Of a stretch of DNA of 47,188 nucleotides, positions 1-8,006 are shown one piece after another; the first letter of the stretch is position 1; every line of letters starts with the position of its first letter. The notes beneath the pieces were generated by a model that had not been told where the DNA came from, did no database searches, and saw only the letters and a list, made by a program, of their open reading frames with translations. The translations under genes were made by a program, and so were the position numbers. Source of the DNA: Robiginitalea sp. (lineage in GTDB: Bacteria > Bacteroidota > Bacteroidia > Flavobacteriales > Flavobacteriaceae). Where the stretch lies: NCBI GenBank assembly GCA_024638915.1, contig JAHEJJ010000016.1, positions 1 through 47,188 of the forward strand, written 5' to 3'.

Positions 1-1
1 G

Positions 2-730
2 GGTATGGTTAAAAACACCTATGGAACCGGCTGTTTCATGCTTATGAATATTGGCGATAAACCGATCGTTTCCAAAAATAATCTGCTTACTTCCGTAGCC
101 TGGCAAATCAACGGCAAGACACAGTACGTCCTGGAAGGCAGTATTTTTATTGCCGGTGCCGTTGTCCAGTGGCTTCGCGACAGCCTGAAGATCATCAAAA
201 CTTCCTCGGAGGTAGAGCAACTGGCCGGTTCGGTAAATAGCTCCGAAGGTGTATACTTTGTGCCCGCTTTTGCCGGATTAGGTGCCCCTCACTGGAATCA
301 ACATGCCAAGGGAACCATCTTCGGTCTTACCCGTGGCAGTACCGATGCCCATATCGCACGGGCAGCCCTTGAAGCTATCGCCTATCAGGCCATGGATATC
401 CTCAACGCCATGGAGGCCGACTCAGGTATTGCTATAAAAGAACTTCGTGTAGATGGCGGAGCTACCGTCAATAACTTGTTGATGCAAATTCAGGCGGATG
501 TGATCAACACCATTACGGTCCGGCCAAAAATAATAGAGACAACCGTAATGGGAGCTGCATTTCTGGCAGGACTTGCCGTAGGTTATTGGCAGGATTTGGT
601 CGAAATACAGAAATTATGGCAAACAGATGTTCGTTTCATACCGACAACCGACAGAACCTCGATAGAAGAATCTGTAAAAGGCTGGTATAATGCAGTAGAC
701 GCGCTCCAACATTGGACAACTAAATCGTAA
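2..730 (+). CDS. glpK: Glycerol kinase, C-terminal part (5' end outside window)
   Basis: ATP-dependent glycerol kinase that makes glycerol 3-phosphate in the cytoplasm. Only the C-terminal half, about 242 residues, is present; the frame is open to the window edge, so the methionine at base 5 is internal. The sequence carries the FGGY C-terminal fold: an NTYGTGCF stretch at the start (phosphate/adenosine loop of glycerol kinases), [18 protein letters not shown] in the middle, and the family signature [17 protein letters not shown]. The downstream aquaporin-family gene starts 6 bases after the stop, so the two form a glycerol uptake and phosphorylation unit. Family assignment is firm because the signature is specific to glycerol kinases rather than xylulokinases, and the window has a separate, different xylulokinase. 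Confidence 0.95.
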   Translation, partial: GMVKNTYGTGCFMLMNIGDKPIVSKNNLLTSVAWQINGKTQYVLEGSIFIAGAVVQWLRDSLKIIKTSSEVEQLAGSVNSSEGVYFVPAFAGLGAPHWNQHAKGTIFGLTRGSTDAHIARAALEAIAYQAMDILNAMEADSGIAIKELRVDGGATVNNLLMQIQADVINTITVRPKIIETTVMGAAFLAGLAVGYWQDLVEIQKLWQTDVRFIPTTDRTSIEESVKGWYNAVDALQHWTTKS

Positions 731-736
731 AGAGAT

Positions 737-1471
737 ATGACACCTTTTGTAGCAGAAATCGTTGGTACATTTATCCTGATGCTACTCGGATGTGGGGTGA
801 ATGCCAATGTAGTATTAAAAGACACAAAGGGCAACAGCAGCGGTAGCTGGATACTGATTACCACAGGCTGGGCCATGGCGGTTTACGTAGCTGTAGTTAT
901 TGCATCGCCTTATAGCGGCGCCCATATTAATCCCGCGGTAACCGTAGGGTTAGCGGCGGCCGGATTATTTCCATGGAGCAGTGTTGCCCCCTATATAGTT
1001 GCCCAATTTGTTGGAGCAATGCTTGCGGCTTTTATGATCTGGCTAAACTACCGGGACCATTTTAACCGGACAGAGGACAAGGATTTAAAACTGGCGGTGT
1101 TTAGTACTGCTCCTGCTATCCCTAATACAATGTTGAATTTACTGGGTGAAATTACAGGAACATTCGTCCTTGTTTTTGCTGTATTGTTTTTTACCGATGC
1201 CACGATCCTCGAATCGGATTCCATAATCGGGCTGGGATCATTGGGAGCTCTCCCGGTGGCCCTGGTGGTCTGGTCGATCGGTATGTCTTTAGGCGGAACC
1301 ACAGGATATTCAATAAATCCCGCCCGCGATCTTGGGCCCAGGATTATCCATGCTCTTCTGCCAATCAAAGGAAAAGGGACGAGCAATTGGATGTATAGCT
1401 GGATTCCGGTAATAGGCCCTTTAGTGGGCGGAATTCTTGCGGCCCTCGCCAGTCATTTACTGGTTGCGTGA
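737..1471 (+). CDS. glpF: Glycerol uptake facilitator (MIP/aquaporin family)
   Basis: Inner-membrane channel of the major intrinsic protein family, 244 residues, a usual length. Two NPA half-helices are visible: HINPAVT in the first half and SINPARDLGPR in the second. The Asp after NPAR is typical of glycerol-conducting members rather than water-only aquaporins. It follows glycerol kinase by 6 bases with a purine-rich AGAGAT before the ATG, so the pair is co-transcribed and the channel would feed the kinase. Its last 15 bases overlap the 3' end of the convergent flavoprotein gene. Substrate choice between glycerol and water is inferred from the Asp and the kinase neighbour. Confidence 0.93.
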   Translation: MTPFVAEIVGTFILMLLGCGVNANVVLKDTKGNSSGSWILITTGWAMAVYVAVVIASPYSGAHINPAVTVGLAAAGLFPWSSVAPYIVAQFVGAMLAAFMIWLNYRDHFNRTEDKDLKLAVFSTAPAIPNTMLNLLGEITGTFVLVFAVLFFTDATILESDSIIGLGSLGALPVALVVWSIGMSLGGTTGYSINPARDLGPRIIHALLPIKGKGTSNWMYSWIPVIGPLVGGILAALASHLLVA

Positions 1472-2749
1472 AACTATGGCCCGGGCTGCAATATAAGAAC
1501 CGGTCCAGGCCGATTGAAAATTGAAGCCTCCTGTGATGCCATCAATATTGAGGACCTCGCCTGCAAAATAAAGGTGAGGGTGTATTTTGCTTTCAAAGGT
1601 CTTGAAATCTATTTGTTTCAGATCTACCCCTCCGGCTGTCACAAATTCTTCCTTGTTGGTGCTTTTTCCATTCACTTCGAACTCGGAAGAGCAAAGCGTT
1701 GTGGCTAAACTTTCGATATTCAGTTTGCTCATTTCAGCCCAAGTAAGGCCAGAATGCACCCCTGAAGATTTTACCAGTTTTCCCCAAAGCTTTTTCGGGA
1801 GATCAAATGCCTGAGTTCTGAAAACCGTTTTAGATCCCTCTACAGATTTTATATTTTTTAAAATAAGGATAACACTATTGGCATGATAATCCGGGATCCA
1901 GTTTATCCGGATCCGAAAACTATATCCCCAATCGAAGAGATCACGGGCGCCCCAGGCAGATAGTTTTAAGATGGCCGGGCCACTCAATCCCCAGTGCGTA
2001 ATGAGAAGTGGACCTTCAGTCGTTAAAAATTCTTTTGCTTTAGACCGACTTTTCAGTCCGACAGACAATTCCCGGTTTCCATGATTAGGTCGTAATACTT
2101 TTACCCTCGCATTAAGGCTAATGCCTTGTAAGCCCTTTATACGCTCATCCTTAATATTGAAACTGAACAAGGAGGGTACTGGCCGGACAATATGATATCC
2201 TTTTTGGTCCAGCATGGACCATATTTTTGAATTACCTCCCGTAGCGATCATAAGGTATTTAGCAGAAAATGATCGGTGCCTGCTCACCACCTGCCATCGT
2301 TGGCCTGAATCGGATTCTGGCTGCTCAGATGGAATGATATCGAGAACCGGCGTATTACTATGAATCTCGATCCCGTACTCCTGAGCCTTATTCATAAAAA
2401 AATCGACTATGGTCTTGGAATCGTTCGTAACCGGGAAAATTCTCCCATCTTTTTCCGTCTTCAAACCGATTCCATGGCCTTCGAAATAGGAGGTGGTATC
2501 CCGACTGCTATGTATGTGAAAAGGGCCGAGTAATTCTTTGGTGCCACGCGGGTAATGCTGCACGAGTAAGGCAGGTTCACTTATGATATTGGTCAGATTG
2601 CATCGGCCACCTCCGGAAATTTCTACCTTGGATAAGAATCTTCCTCCCTTCTCTAAAATGGCTATTTTGAGCGTTGGTGCTTCTTCAGCCATATGTAAGG
2701 CACCATAAAAGCCGGCCGCCCCACCACCGACAATTATTACATCATACAT
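1457..2749 (-). CDS. HI0933/YhiN-family NAD(P)/FAD-dependent oxidoreductase
   Basis: Flavoprotein of the HI0933 (BaiN/YhiN-like) family, 430 residues, typical length. The N-terminus has the dinucleotide-binding motif VIIVGGGAAGFYGA at residues 4-17, followed by the family-specific SGGGRCNLTN near residue 46. The C-terminus has YFAGEVLNIDGITGGFNFQSAWTGSYIAA, the second FAD-contacting motif of this family. The physiological substrate of most members is unknown; bacterial BaiN acts on bile-acid intermediates, but nothing here supports that role. The gene overlaps glpF convergently by 15 bases and lies 2 bases downstream of the phosphodiesterase gene, so it is the second gene of a leftward operon. 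Confidence 0.9.
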   Translation of the reverse strand: MYDVIIVGGGAAGFYGALHMAEEAPTLKIAILEKGGRFLSKVEISGGGRCNLTNIISEPALLVQHYPRGTKELLGPFHIHSSRDTTSYFEGHGIGLKTEKDGRIFPVTNDSKTIVDFFMNKAQEYGIEIHSNTPVLDIIPSEQPESDSGQRWQVVSRHRSFSAKYLMIATGGNSKIWSMLDQKGYHIVRPVPSLFSFNIKDERIKGLQGISLNARVKVLRPNHGNRELSVGLKSRSKAKEFLTTEGPLLITHWGLSGPAILKLSAWGARDLFDWGYSFRIRINWIPDYHANSVILILKNIKSVEGSKTVFRTQAFDLPKKLWGKLVKSSGVHSGLTWAEMSKLNIESLATTLCSSEFEVNGKSTNKEEFVTAGGVDLKQIDFKTFESKIHPHLYFAGEVLNIDGITGGFNFQSAWTGSYIAARAIVSRNQ

Positions 2750-2751
2750 CG

Positions 2752-3507
2752 CTAAAGCCGTTCGGGATAATCGGAAAAGATACCGTCGACCCCCATTCTC
2801 TTCAATCGCTCAATGTCCTCAGGATCATTGACCGTCCAGGTATATACTTTAAACCCGGCAGCATGAATGGCCTCTACCTTGCTCTGGTCTAAGGTCCTAT
2901 AATCCGGGTTAATCGCTACTGCGTTCAGCTCCCGGGCAACGGGGATGGCCTCTAATGGGTCATCTTCAGTTAAAACAGCAATTGCAATCTCACTATTATA
3001 GGTCCGAAGATCTTTTAGCTCTTCCCAATTAAAACTCGAAATGAGAAATTGATCTGATGTCCAACCCTGGTTTTCAATATATTTTCCAATGATGAAGTTA
3101 ACCCGGTCTGACGTATTAGCGCCCTTAAGTTCGATATTGAGTTTTGCCTTTTTATCGATCAGTCGCAGTACATCCTGAAGCAGAGGGATTCTGTGATTTC
3201 CCTTAAGCTTCAGGTTCTTGACACCTACAACATCGTATTCTTCAATTCTACCACCGCTGTTAGATAATCGTTCCACACGTTCATCGTGAAATACGACGAT
3301 CTCACCACTCCGGATCCTAAAGACATCTATCTCTATCATGTCTGCGCCAAAATCCAGGGCTTTTTGAACAGAAGCTAACGTATTTTCCGTTTCATGTCCC
3401 ATAGCCCCCCTATGGCCGATAACAAGTGGATCTTTCATGGTGTTTGCGCAATTCATTGTAATGCCGCCAATAAACAAAAATGCCAGCACATAAATCAACT
3501 TTTTCAT
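2752..3507 (-). CDS. Glycerophosphodiester phosphodiesterase
   Basis: Hydrolyses glycerophosphodiesters to glycerol 3-phosphate and an alcohol. The 251-residue protein has an N-terminal hydrophobic export segment (residues 3-19) followed by the GDPD TIM-barrel. Visible catalytic and metal motifs are VIGHRG near residue 31, the ENT and EIDV acidic residues, and VVFHD. A Cys at residue 20 follows the hydrophobic stretch, but the preceding residues (TMN) make a poor lipobox, so lipidation is uncertain. The ATG is preceded by A/T-rich sequence. Placement opposite glpK/glpF fits a shared theme of glycerol scavenging from phospholipid head groups. Confidence 0.92.
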   Translation of the reverse strand: MKKLIYVLAFLFIGGITMNCANTMKDPLVIGHRGAMGHETENTLASVQKALDFGADMIEIDVFRIRSGEIVVFHDERVERLSNSGGRIEEYDVVGVKNLKLKGNHRIPLLQDVLRLIDKKAKLNIELKGANTSDRVNFIIGKYIENQGWTSDQFLISSFNWEELKDLRTYNSEIAIAVLTEDDPLEAIPVARELNAVAINPDYRTLDQSKVEAIHAAGFKVYTWTVNDPEDIERLKRMGVDGIFSDYPERL

Positions 3508-3672
3508 AAAATCTAAAAGTATACGGAGTTATAGAAATGATGGTAAAAATACGATTTAAGTTCATATAATACAGTGAATCCAGAGTAGATCTGAGTTATA
3601 TATTTATCAATATTTTTTAGATAATAATCATTATTCTATAATATAATTAGAAATATGATAAAATATATTTAA

Positions 3673-3680
3673 TATCTTTG
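3673..3680 (+). promoter_or_regulatory. Bacteroidota -7 promoter element (TATCTTTG)
   Basis: Exact match to the Bacteroidota primary-sigma -7 consensus TAnnTTTG, 30 bases upstream of the ATG at 3711 in a very A/T-rich region. No convincing -33 TTG was found at the right distance. It would give a leader of roughly 25 bases for the small membrane protein. Confidence 0.5.
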
Positions 3681-3710
3681 AGATATTATCAACCAATTAA
3701 CATTCAAACT

Positions 3711-4139
3711 ATGTTTACCAAACAAAATTTACTCGCAACTTTAGCTGGGGCGCTTACCATGTTTATTCTTGGTTATTTAATTTGGGGGATCGCCCTTGTA
3801 GATTTTTACGCAGGACATACCATTACTGATATCATGAAGGAAGTACCCGATTTCGGGATGCTGGTGGTAAGTCACATCATCGGATCTTTTGCCCTGAGTA
3901 CAATTTATAGCAAATGGGCTGGCGGAAATTTCGGAGCTGGATCGGGATTTAGCTTTGGAATATGGATCGGTATTTTTGCAGGCATTTCGTATAGTCTCTT
4001 ATGGTATGCTACATCCACTATGATGGATCTTACCGGCCACCTGACGGACGCCATTGTCAACCTTGTATTCTTCGCCCTGATCGGGGCGGTAATTGGATTT
4101 ACCTATAAGGCTACAGCTCCAAAGGCAGCATCAAACTAA
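3711..4139 (+). CDS. Small four-helix inner-membrane protein
   Basis: A 142-residue membrane protein with four predicted transmembrane segments (about residues 7-28, 46-63, 80-98 and 112-130). Arrangement and length resemble DUF1761-type proteins, but I cannot confirm the family from sequence alone. The ATG at 3711 is chosen over an in-frame TTG at 3678 because that TTG lies inside the promoter -7 element. The gene stands alone between divergent and convergent neighbours and ends at a terminator shared with the amylase operon. Function is unknown. Confidence 0.8.
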   Translation: MFTKQNLLATLAGALTMFILGYLIWGIALVDFYAGHTITDIMKEVPDFGMLVVSHIIGSFALSTIYSKWAGGNFGAGSGFSFGIWIGIFAGISYSLLWYATSTMMDLTGHLTDAIVNLVFFALIGAVIGFTYKATAPKAASN

Positions 4140-4158
4140 CCCACATAAACCAGCAACT

Positions 4159-4196
4159 ATAAACGGGTCTCGTAAAAACACGTAGGCCCGTTTTTA
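4159..4196. terminator. Bidirectional intrinsic terminator
   Basis: Inverted repeat AAACGGG ... CCCGTTT with an inner CGT/ACG pair, flanked by A-rich sequence on the left and TTTTT on the right. It sits between the stop codons of the rightward membrane protein (4139) and the leftward amylase (4194), so it can end both transcripts. Confidence 0.8.
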
Positions 4197-6104
4197 ATTT
4201 AGCCTGAAAATATACGACTCCAGAGGTGAAAGAGAGACCTGGAAACTTCCCTGATTATCCTTGACCATTAGATCTACAACCTTGTCATAAAGGGCATCTT
4301 TCAATTCATACTTATTATTGTTCAATCCCCATTCCGAAATAATGGCAGGAGGGATTTTAAGGTCGAGGTCATAGGATCTTTCACTATCAAAGTTAGTGAT
4401 GATAAGAAGTTTTTCACGCTCCGACCACCTTACAAATGCAAGAACACGATGGTCGTAACCTGCTGTATGCTCCTTGTTGTAAAAGTGGATTTCCTCGTAT
4501 TTGCCCATCAGGGCGTCACTCGAAATTGTAATATTCAGCAAGCGTTTGTAAAAGTCTCTCAGCTGTTCCTCCTCTTCATTGAGCTGACCCCCATCAAACT
4601 TTTTATCATTCACCCATCGCTGATAATGAGGCACCCCGATATAGTCATAGATCGAGGTACGTGTGGGGTCTCCAAAACCCGCATTTTCAGCCCCTGGCTC
4701 TCCTACCTCCTGTCCGAAATAAATCATGGTCGGCGAAGTACTGATGGTGGCCGATACCACCATGGCGGGTTTTGCCTTTTGTGCATCTCCCGCAAAATCA
4801 GGACTTGCGATACGCTGTTCATCATGGTTTTCGAGGAAATGAAGCATTTGGTGCTCAATATCAGCCAGTCCTTTTTGTACGACTGGAATATGATCGGTCC
4901 ATCCATGTCCCTGAATTATATGTTTTATACTATCGTACAGCTCTACCTTATCGTATAGGTAGTCCATCTTACCTTTGAAAATATAATCCCGGTAAAGGGC
5001 AGGATTATATACTTCGGCTACCAACATCGCCTTCGGGTTTTTATGTTTGATATTTGAGTTCAGATAGCTCCAAAATTCCACGGGCACCATTTCGGCCATA
5101 TCAAACCTAAACCCGTCTACTCCTATGTCGAGCCAGTAGAAAGCTATATCCCTAAACTTTTCCCAGGAATCAGGCACATCTTTGTCGCTCCAAAACTGAT
5201 AATGCTGCTTATAGTCCTTATCGGAATAGTCATCGGGCAAAAGATCGAATTCCGGTATTCCATCGGGAGTTACACCATAGTTGATTTTAACGGTTTCATA
5301 CCAGTCGTTGAAGCCTGGTTTTGCCGATCGAGATCCATTGCCGGTCCATTTAGCAGGTACTTCCGGGAACTTGCCATCGGAAAGAGGATGCTCCTCACCG
5401 CCCAGCGGTCTGTATCCGTTATGGCCATCTGGTACTTCGAATGCTTCACCCGGGATATAATAGAAATTATTGTCTCGCTTATATACCACCGAGGTATCGT
5501 CAGAAGCGCCAAAAGCTTCACGGCCCTCAGGTGTAGATTGTCCTTCATAATTTCGTGCTACGTGATTCGGAACAATATCGATAAGTACTTTTAGTCCCGC
5601 CTCATGACTGCGGTCTACCAACGCTTTGAATTCCTCCAGACGTTGGGCAGGATCATCGGCCAGGTCTGGGTTTACATTATAATAATCCTTAACGGCATAA
5701 GGCGAACCCGCTCTTCCTTTGACCACGTCGGGGTCGTCGTTTGATATACCATATTCTGTATAATCGGTGATCAATGCATGATGTGGAATACCCGTATACC
5801 AGATATAGGTGATCCCCAGATCGCTCAGCTCTTGCAGTGCCTTTGGAGTAAAGTCAGAAAATTTACCCACCCCATTATCCTCGAGCGTTCCCCAGGGTTT
5901 ATTGGTGGTATTGGTGTTTCCAAAAAGTCGGGTAAACACCTGGTAGATTACTTCTTTCTTTTTAGGATTTTGCTTCGGGTTCATAGATATATCTTCTTTT
6001 TCTTTTTCCCCGCAGGCAGACGCACATACAAATAGCATGCATAAGCCAAGGGACCATAGTCGGTTAATAGTATTCATAAGGCGTATGGCACTACGGTAAA
6101 TCAT
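4194..6104 (-). CDS. GH13 alpha-amylase-family lipoprotein
   Basis: Alpha-glucan hydrolase of glycoside hydrolase family 13, 636 residues from the outermost start. The (beta/alpha)8 barrel carries DIVPNHV near residue 176, the nucleophile in DGFRFDMAE (Asp335), the acid/base in LVAEVYN (Glu364) and the third carboxylate in LENHDEQR (Asp428). The signal ends at a lipobox ASAC followed by GEKEKED, an acidic/lysine run like the surface lipoprotein export signal described in Capnocytophaga, so a cell-surface SusG-like role is likely. The first ATG (6104) overlaps the preceding stop as ATGA; an in-frame ATG at 6077 gives a tighter signal peptide and is an equally good start. It is the last gene of the LacI-led operon. 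Confidence 0.92.
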   Translation of the reverse strand: MIYRSAIRLMNTINRLWSLGLCMLFVCASACGEKEKEDISMNPKQNPKKKEVIYQVFTRLFGNTNTTNKPWGTLEDNGVGKFSDFTPKALQELSDLGITYIWYTGIPHHALITDYTEYGISNDDPDVVKGRAGSPYAVKDYYNVNPDLADDPAQRLEEFKALVDRSHEAGLKVLIDIVPNHVARNYEGQSTPEGREAFGASDDTSVVYKRDNNFYYIPGEAFEVPDGHNGYRPLGGEEHPLSDGKFPEVPAKWTGNGSRSAKPGFNDWYETVKINYGVTPDGIPEFDLLPDDYSDKDYKQHYQFWSDKDVPDSWEKFRDIAFYWLDIGVDGFRFDMAEMVPVEFWSYLNSNIKHKNPKAMLVAEVYNPALYRDYIFKGKMDYLYDKVELYDSIKHIIQGHGWTDHIPVVQKGLADIEHQMLHFLENHDEQRIASPDFAGDAQKAKPAMVVSATISTSPTMIYFGQEVGEPGAENAGFGDPTRTSIYDYIGVPHYQRWVNDKKFDGGQLNEEEEQLRDFYKRLLNITISSDALMGKYEEIHFYNKEHTAGYDHRVLAFVRWSEREKLLIITNFDSERSYDLDLKIPPAIISEWGLNNNKYELKDALYDKVVDLMVKDNQGSFQVSLSPLESYIFRLN

Positions 6105-7945
6105 TTAAGTTCTAAAATATAGGCGGTTTTGCCCTCGATCAACAGCGTTTCAGTCAGGTTCATCACATCGCCGCTGTGGACATCAATTCCCCGGGTATAT
6201 AGTTCTATGTTTTCCTGAAATCGATCTGGGTTAAGTTCTCGGGAATCCTTATTAGGGTTCAGTATTACCATGACCGTCTGGCCGGGAAGTGTCCTGAAAT
6301 AGACATAGACGTTTTCTTCCGGGGCATAATGTGTCATTTTACCATTATGTATCACCTCGGAAGACTTACGCCAGTTGAACAGTCTGGCACTAAAATCATA
6401 GTATTGATTTTGAAGGTCGTCTCTTCCCGATCTTTCAAAAGCATTTGCCTTATCGCCCGGCCAGCCTCCGGGGAAGTCCCTTCTGATATCACCATCTCCT
6501 AAGGATTTTTGACCTCTCATACCAATCTCGCTACCATAATAGATCTGTGGTATTCCCCTTGTAGTAGCCACGAGTGACAAAATAAGCTTATAGTCAGCGA
6601 TGTTTGGATAGATTTCATTAATCCTTGGCGTATCATGATTTTCAGCAAATACCATAATATTCCCGGTATCGGGATAGAGAAAATCATTGACAAAATTTTC
6701 ATAGATCTGAACCATCCCGGTATTCCATCGCGGTTCCTGCTCCTCAAATACCTCGCTGATCGCGTTGTGCAGAGTAAAATCCATAACGGACGGAAGATGC
6801 GAGTTGTAGTTCTGCAGCGCTCCGATTTTACTGTTTTTCTGCCAAAACGCGATCTGGGCCTGATCGTGCATCCAAATCTCACCGACAATATTTAAAGACG
6901 GGTACTCATCCATAATCGCCTTTGTCCATAGTGCAATCGTTTCCTTATTATTATAGGAGTAAGTGTCTACACGAAGACCATCGAGATCGGCGTATTCGAT
7001 CCACCAAAGTGCGTTCTGTATAAGATAGGTCAGCATCTTGGGATGGGTATGATTCAGGTCGGGCATGGAGGGCACAAACCATCCCTCTATAAAGTTTTTA
7101 AGATCCAGTTTGGAAGCATAGGGATCCATCTGGGTTGTCATTCTGTGATTGGTCTGATGATATTCTGAAAAATTATACACCCAGTCTTCATCCGGCATGT
7201 CTTTGATCATCCAATGTTCCAAACCCCAGTGGTTGGTTACATAGTCCATAATCAGTTTCATGCCCCTTTGATGCAATCCATCGGCAAGCTCCACATACTC
7301 TTCATTGGTCCCGATCCTGGGATCTATGCGATAAACATCGCTTTGGGCATATCCGTGATATGAACCCCGAGAATCATTGTCTTCGCACATGGGTGTACTC
7401 CAGAGGGCCGTTGCACCGAGATTCTCTATATAGTCGAGATTATCAATAATACCTCTGAGGTCTCCCCCATGCCTTCCCCCCTGCTGAGACCGGTCTGCGC
7501 TTTCTGACATTTCCGGATGAGAATCCCTGGAGGGATCCCCGTTGGCAAAACGGTCGGGCATGATCAAATAGATCAAATCTGAAGAATCGAATCCTTTTCT
7601 GGAACCGGAATCCTCCCGTCTTTTACGAAATTCGTAGGGGACCGAAATCAGCGGGGTATTTTCTTTGCTAAAGGTAAATACCACAGTGCCAACTGGCTGT
7701 TGGGTTGTTTCAACTGTAACGAACAAATAATTGGGATTCTGGGTACGATCTACTTTTTTGATTTTAATATCCTCCGAACCTGGCTGGTAGGAGGCAATAT
7801 TATTACCATAAAAAAGGATCTCCAGAACAGGTCGTTGCATACCGGACCACCAAAATGGCGGTTCAATTCTGTTTATTTGGGACGAAACTTCATTCATTGT
7901 AAGTAATAGTACAAAACAACAAATTATTCTGATCGCTATTCTCAT
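6101..7945 (-). CDS. GH13 neopullulanase/cyclomaltodextrinase-like enzyme (SusA type)
   Basis: Exported alpha-glucan hydrolase of 614 residues. After a signal peptide (MRIAIRIICCFVLLLTMNEVSSQ) comes an N-terminal beta-sandwich of the cyclomaltodextrinase type (about residues 25-110), the GH13 barrel and a short C-terminal beta domain. Catalytic residues are visible in DGLRVDTYS (Asp327), VGEIW (Glu356) and ENHDTPR (Asp438). The ATG at 7945 is preferred to an upstream in-frame TTG at 7960. It most likely works in the periplasm, cutting imported maltodextrins to maltose for the cytoplasmic phosphorylase encoded upstream. It is translationally coupled to the following GH13 gene by an ATGA overlap. 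Confidence 0.92.
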   Translation of the reverse strand: MRIAIRIICCFVLLLTMNEVSSQINRIEPPFWWSGMQRPVLEILFYGNNIASYQPGSEDIKIKKVDRTQNPNYLFVTVETTQQPVGTVVFTFSKENTPLISVPYEFRKRREDSGSRKGFDSSDLIYLIMPDRFANGDPSRDSHPEMSESADRSQQGGRHGGDLRGIIDNLDYIENLGATALWSTPMCEDNDSRGSYHGYAQSDVYRIDPRIGTNEEYVELADGLHQRGMKLIMDYVTNHWGLEHWMIKDMPDEDWVYNFSEYHQTNHRMTTQMDPYASKLDLKNFIEGWFVPSMPDLNHTHPKMLTYLIQNALWWIEYADLDGLRVDTYSYNNKETIALWTKAIMDEYPSLNIVGEIWMHDQAQIAFWQKNSKIGALQNYNSHLPSVMDFTLHNAISEVFEEQEPRWNTGMVQIYENFVNDFLYPDTGNIMVFAENHDTPRINEIYPNIADYKLILSLVATTRGIPQIYYGSEIGMRGQKSLGDGDIRRDFPGGWPGDKANAFERSGRDDLQNQYYDFSARLFNWRKSSEVIHNGKMTHYAPEENVYVYFRTLPGQTVMVILNPNKDSRELNPDRFQENIELYTRGIDVHSGDVMNLTETLLIEGKTAYILELK

Positions 7946-8006
7946 CCTGAATTGTAACAACGCTATGCTGCGCTTCTATAACTTTTATCATCCGACATAG
8001 ATCGCC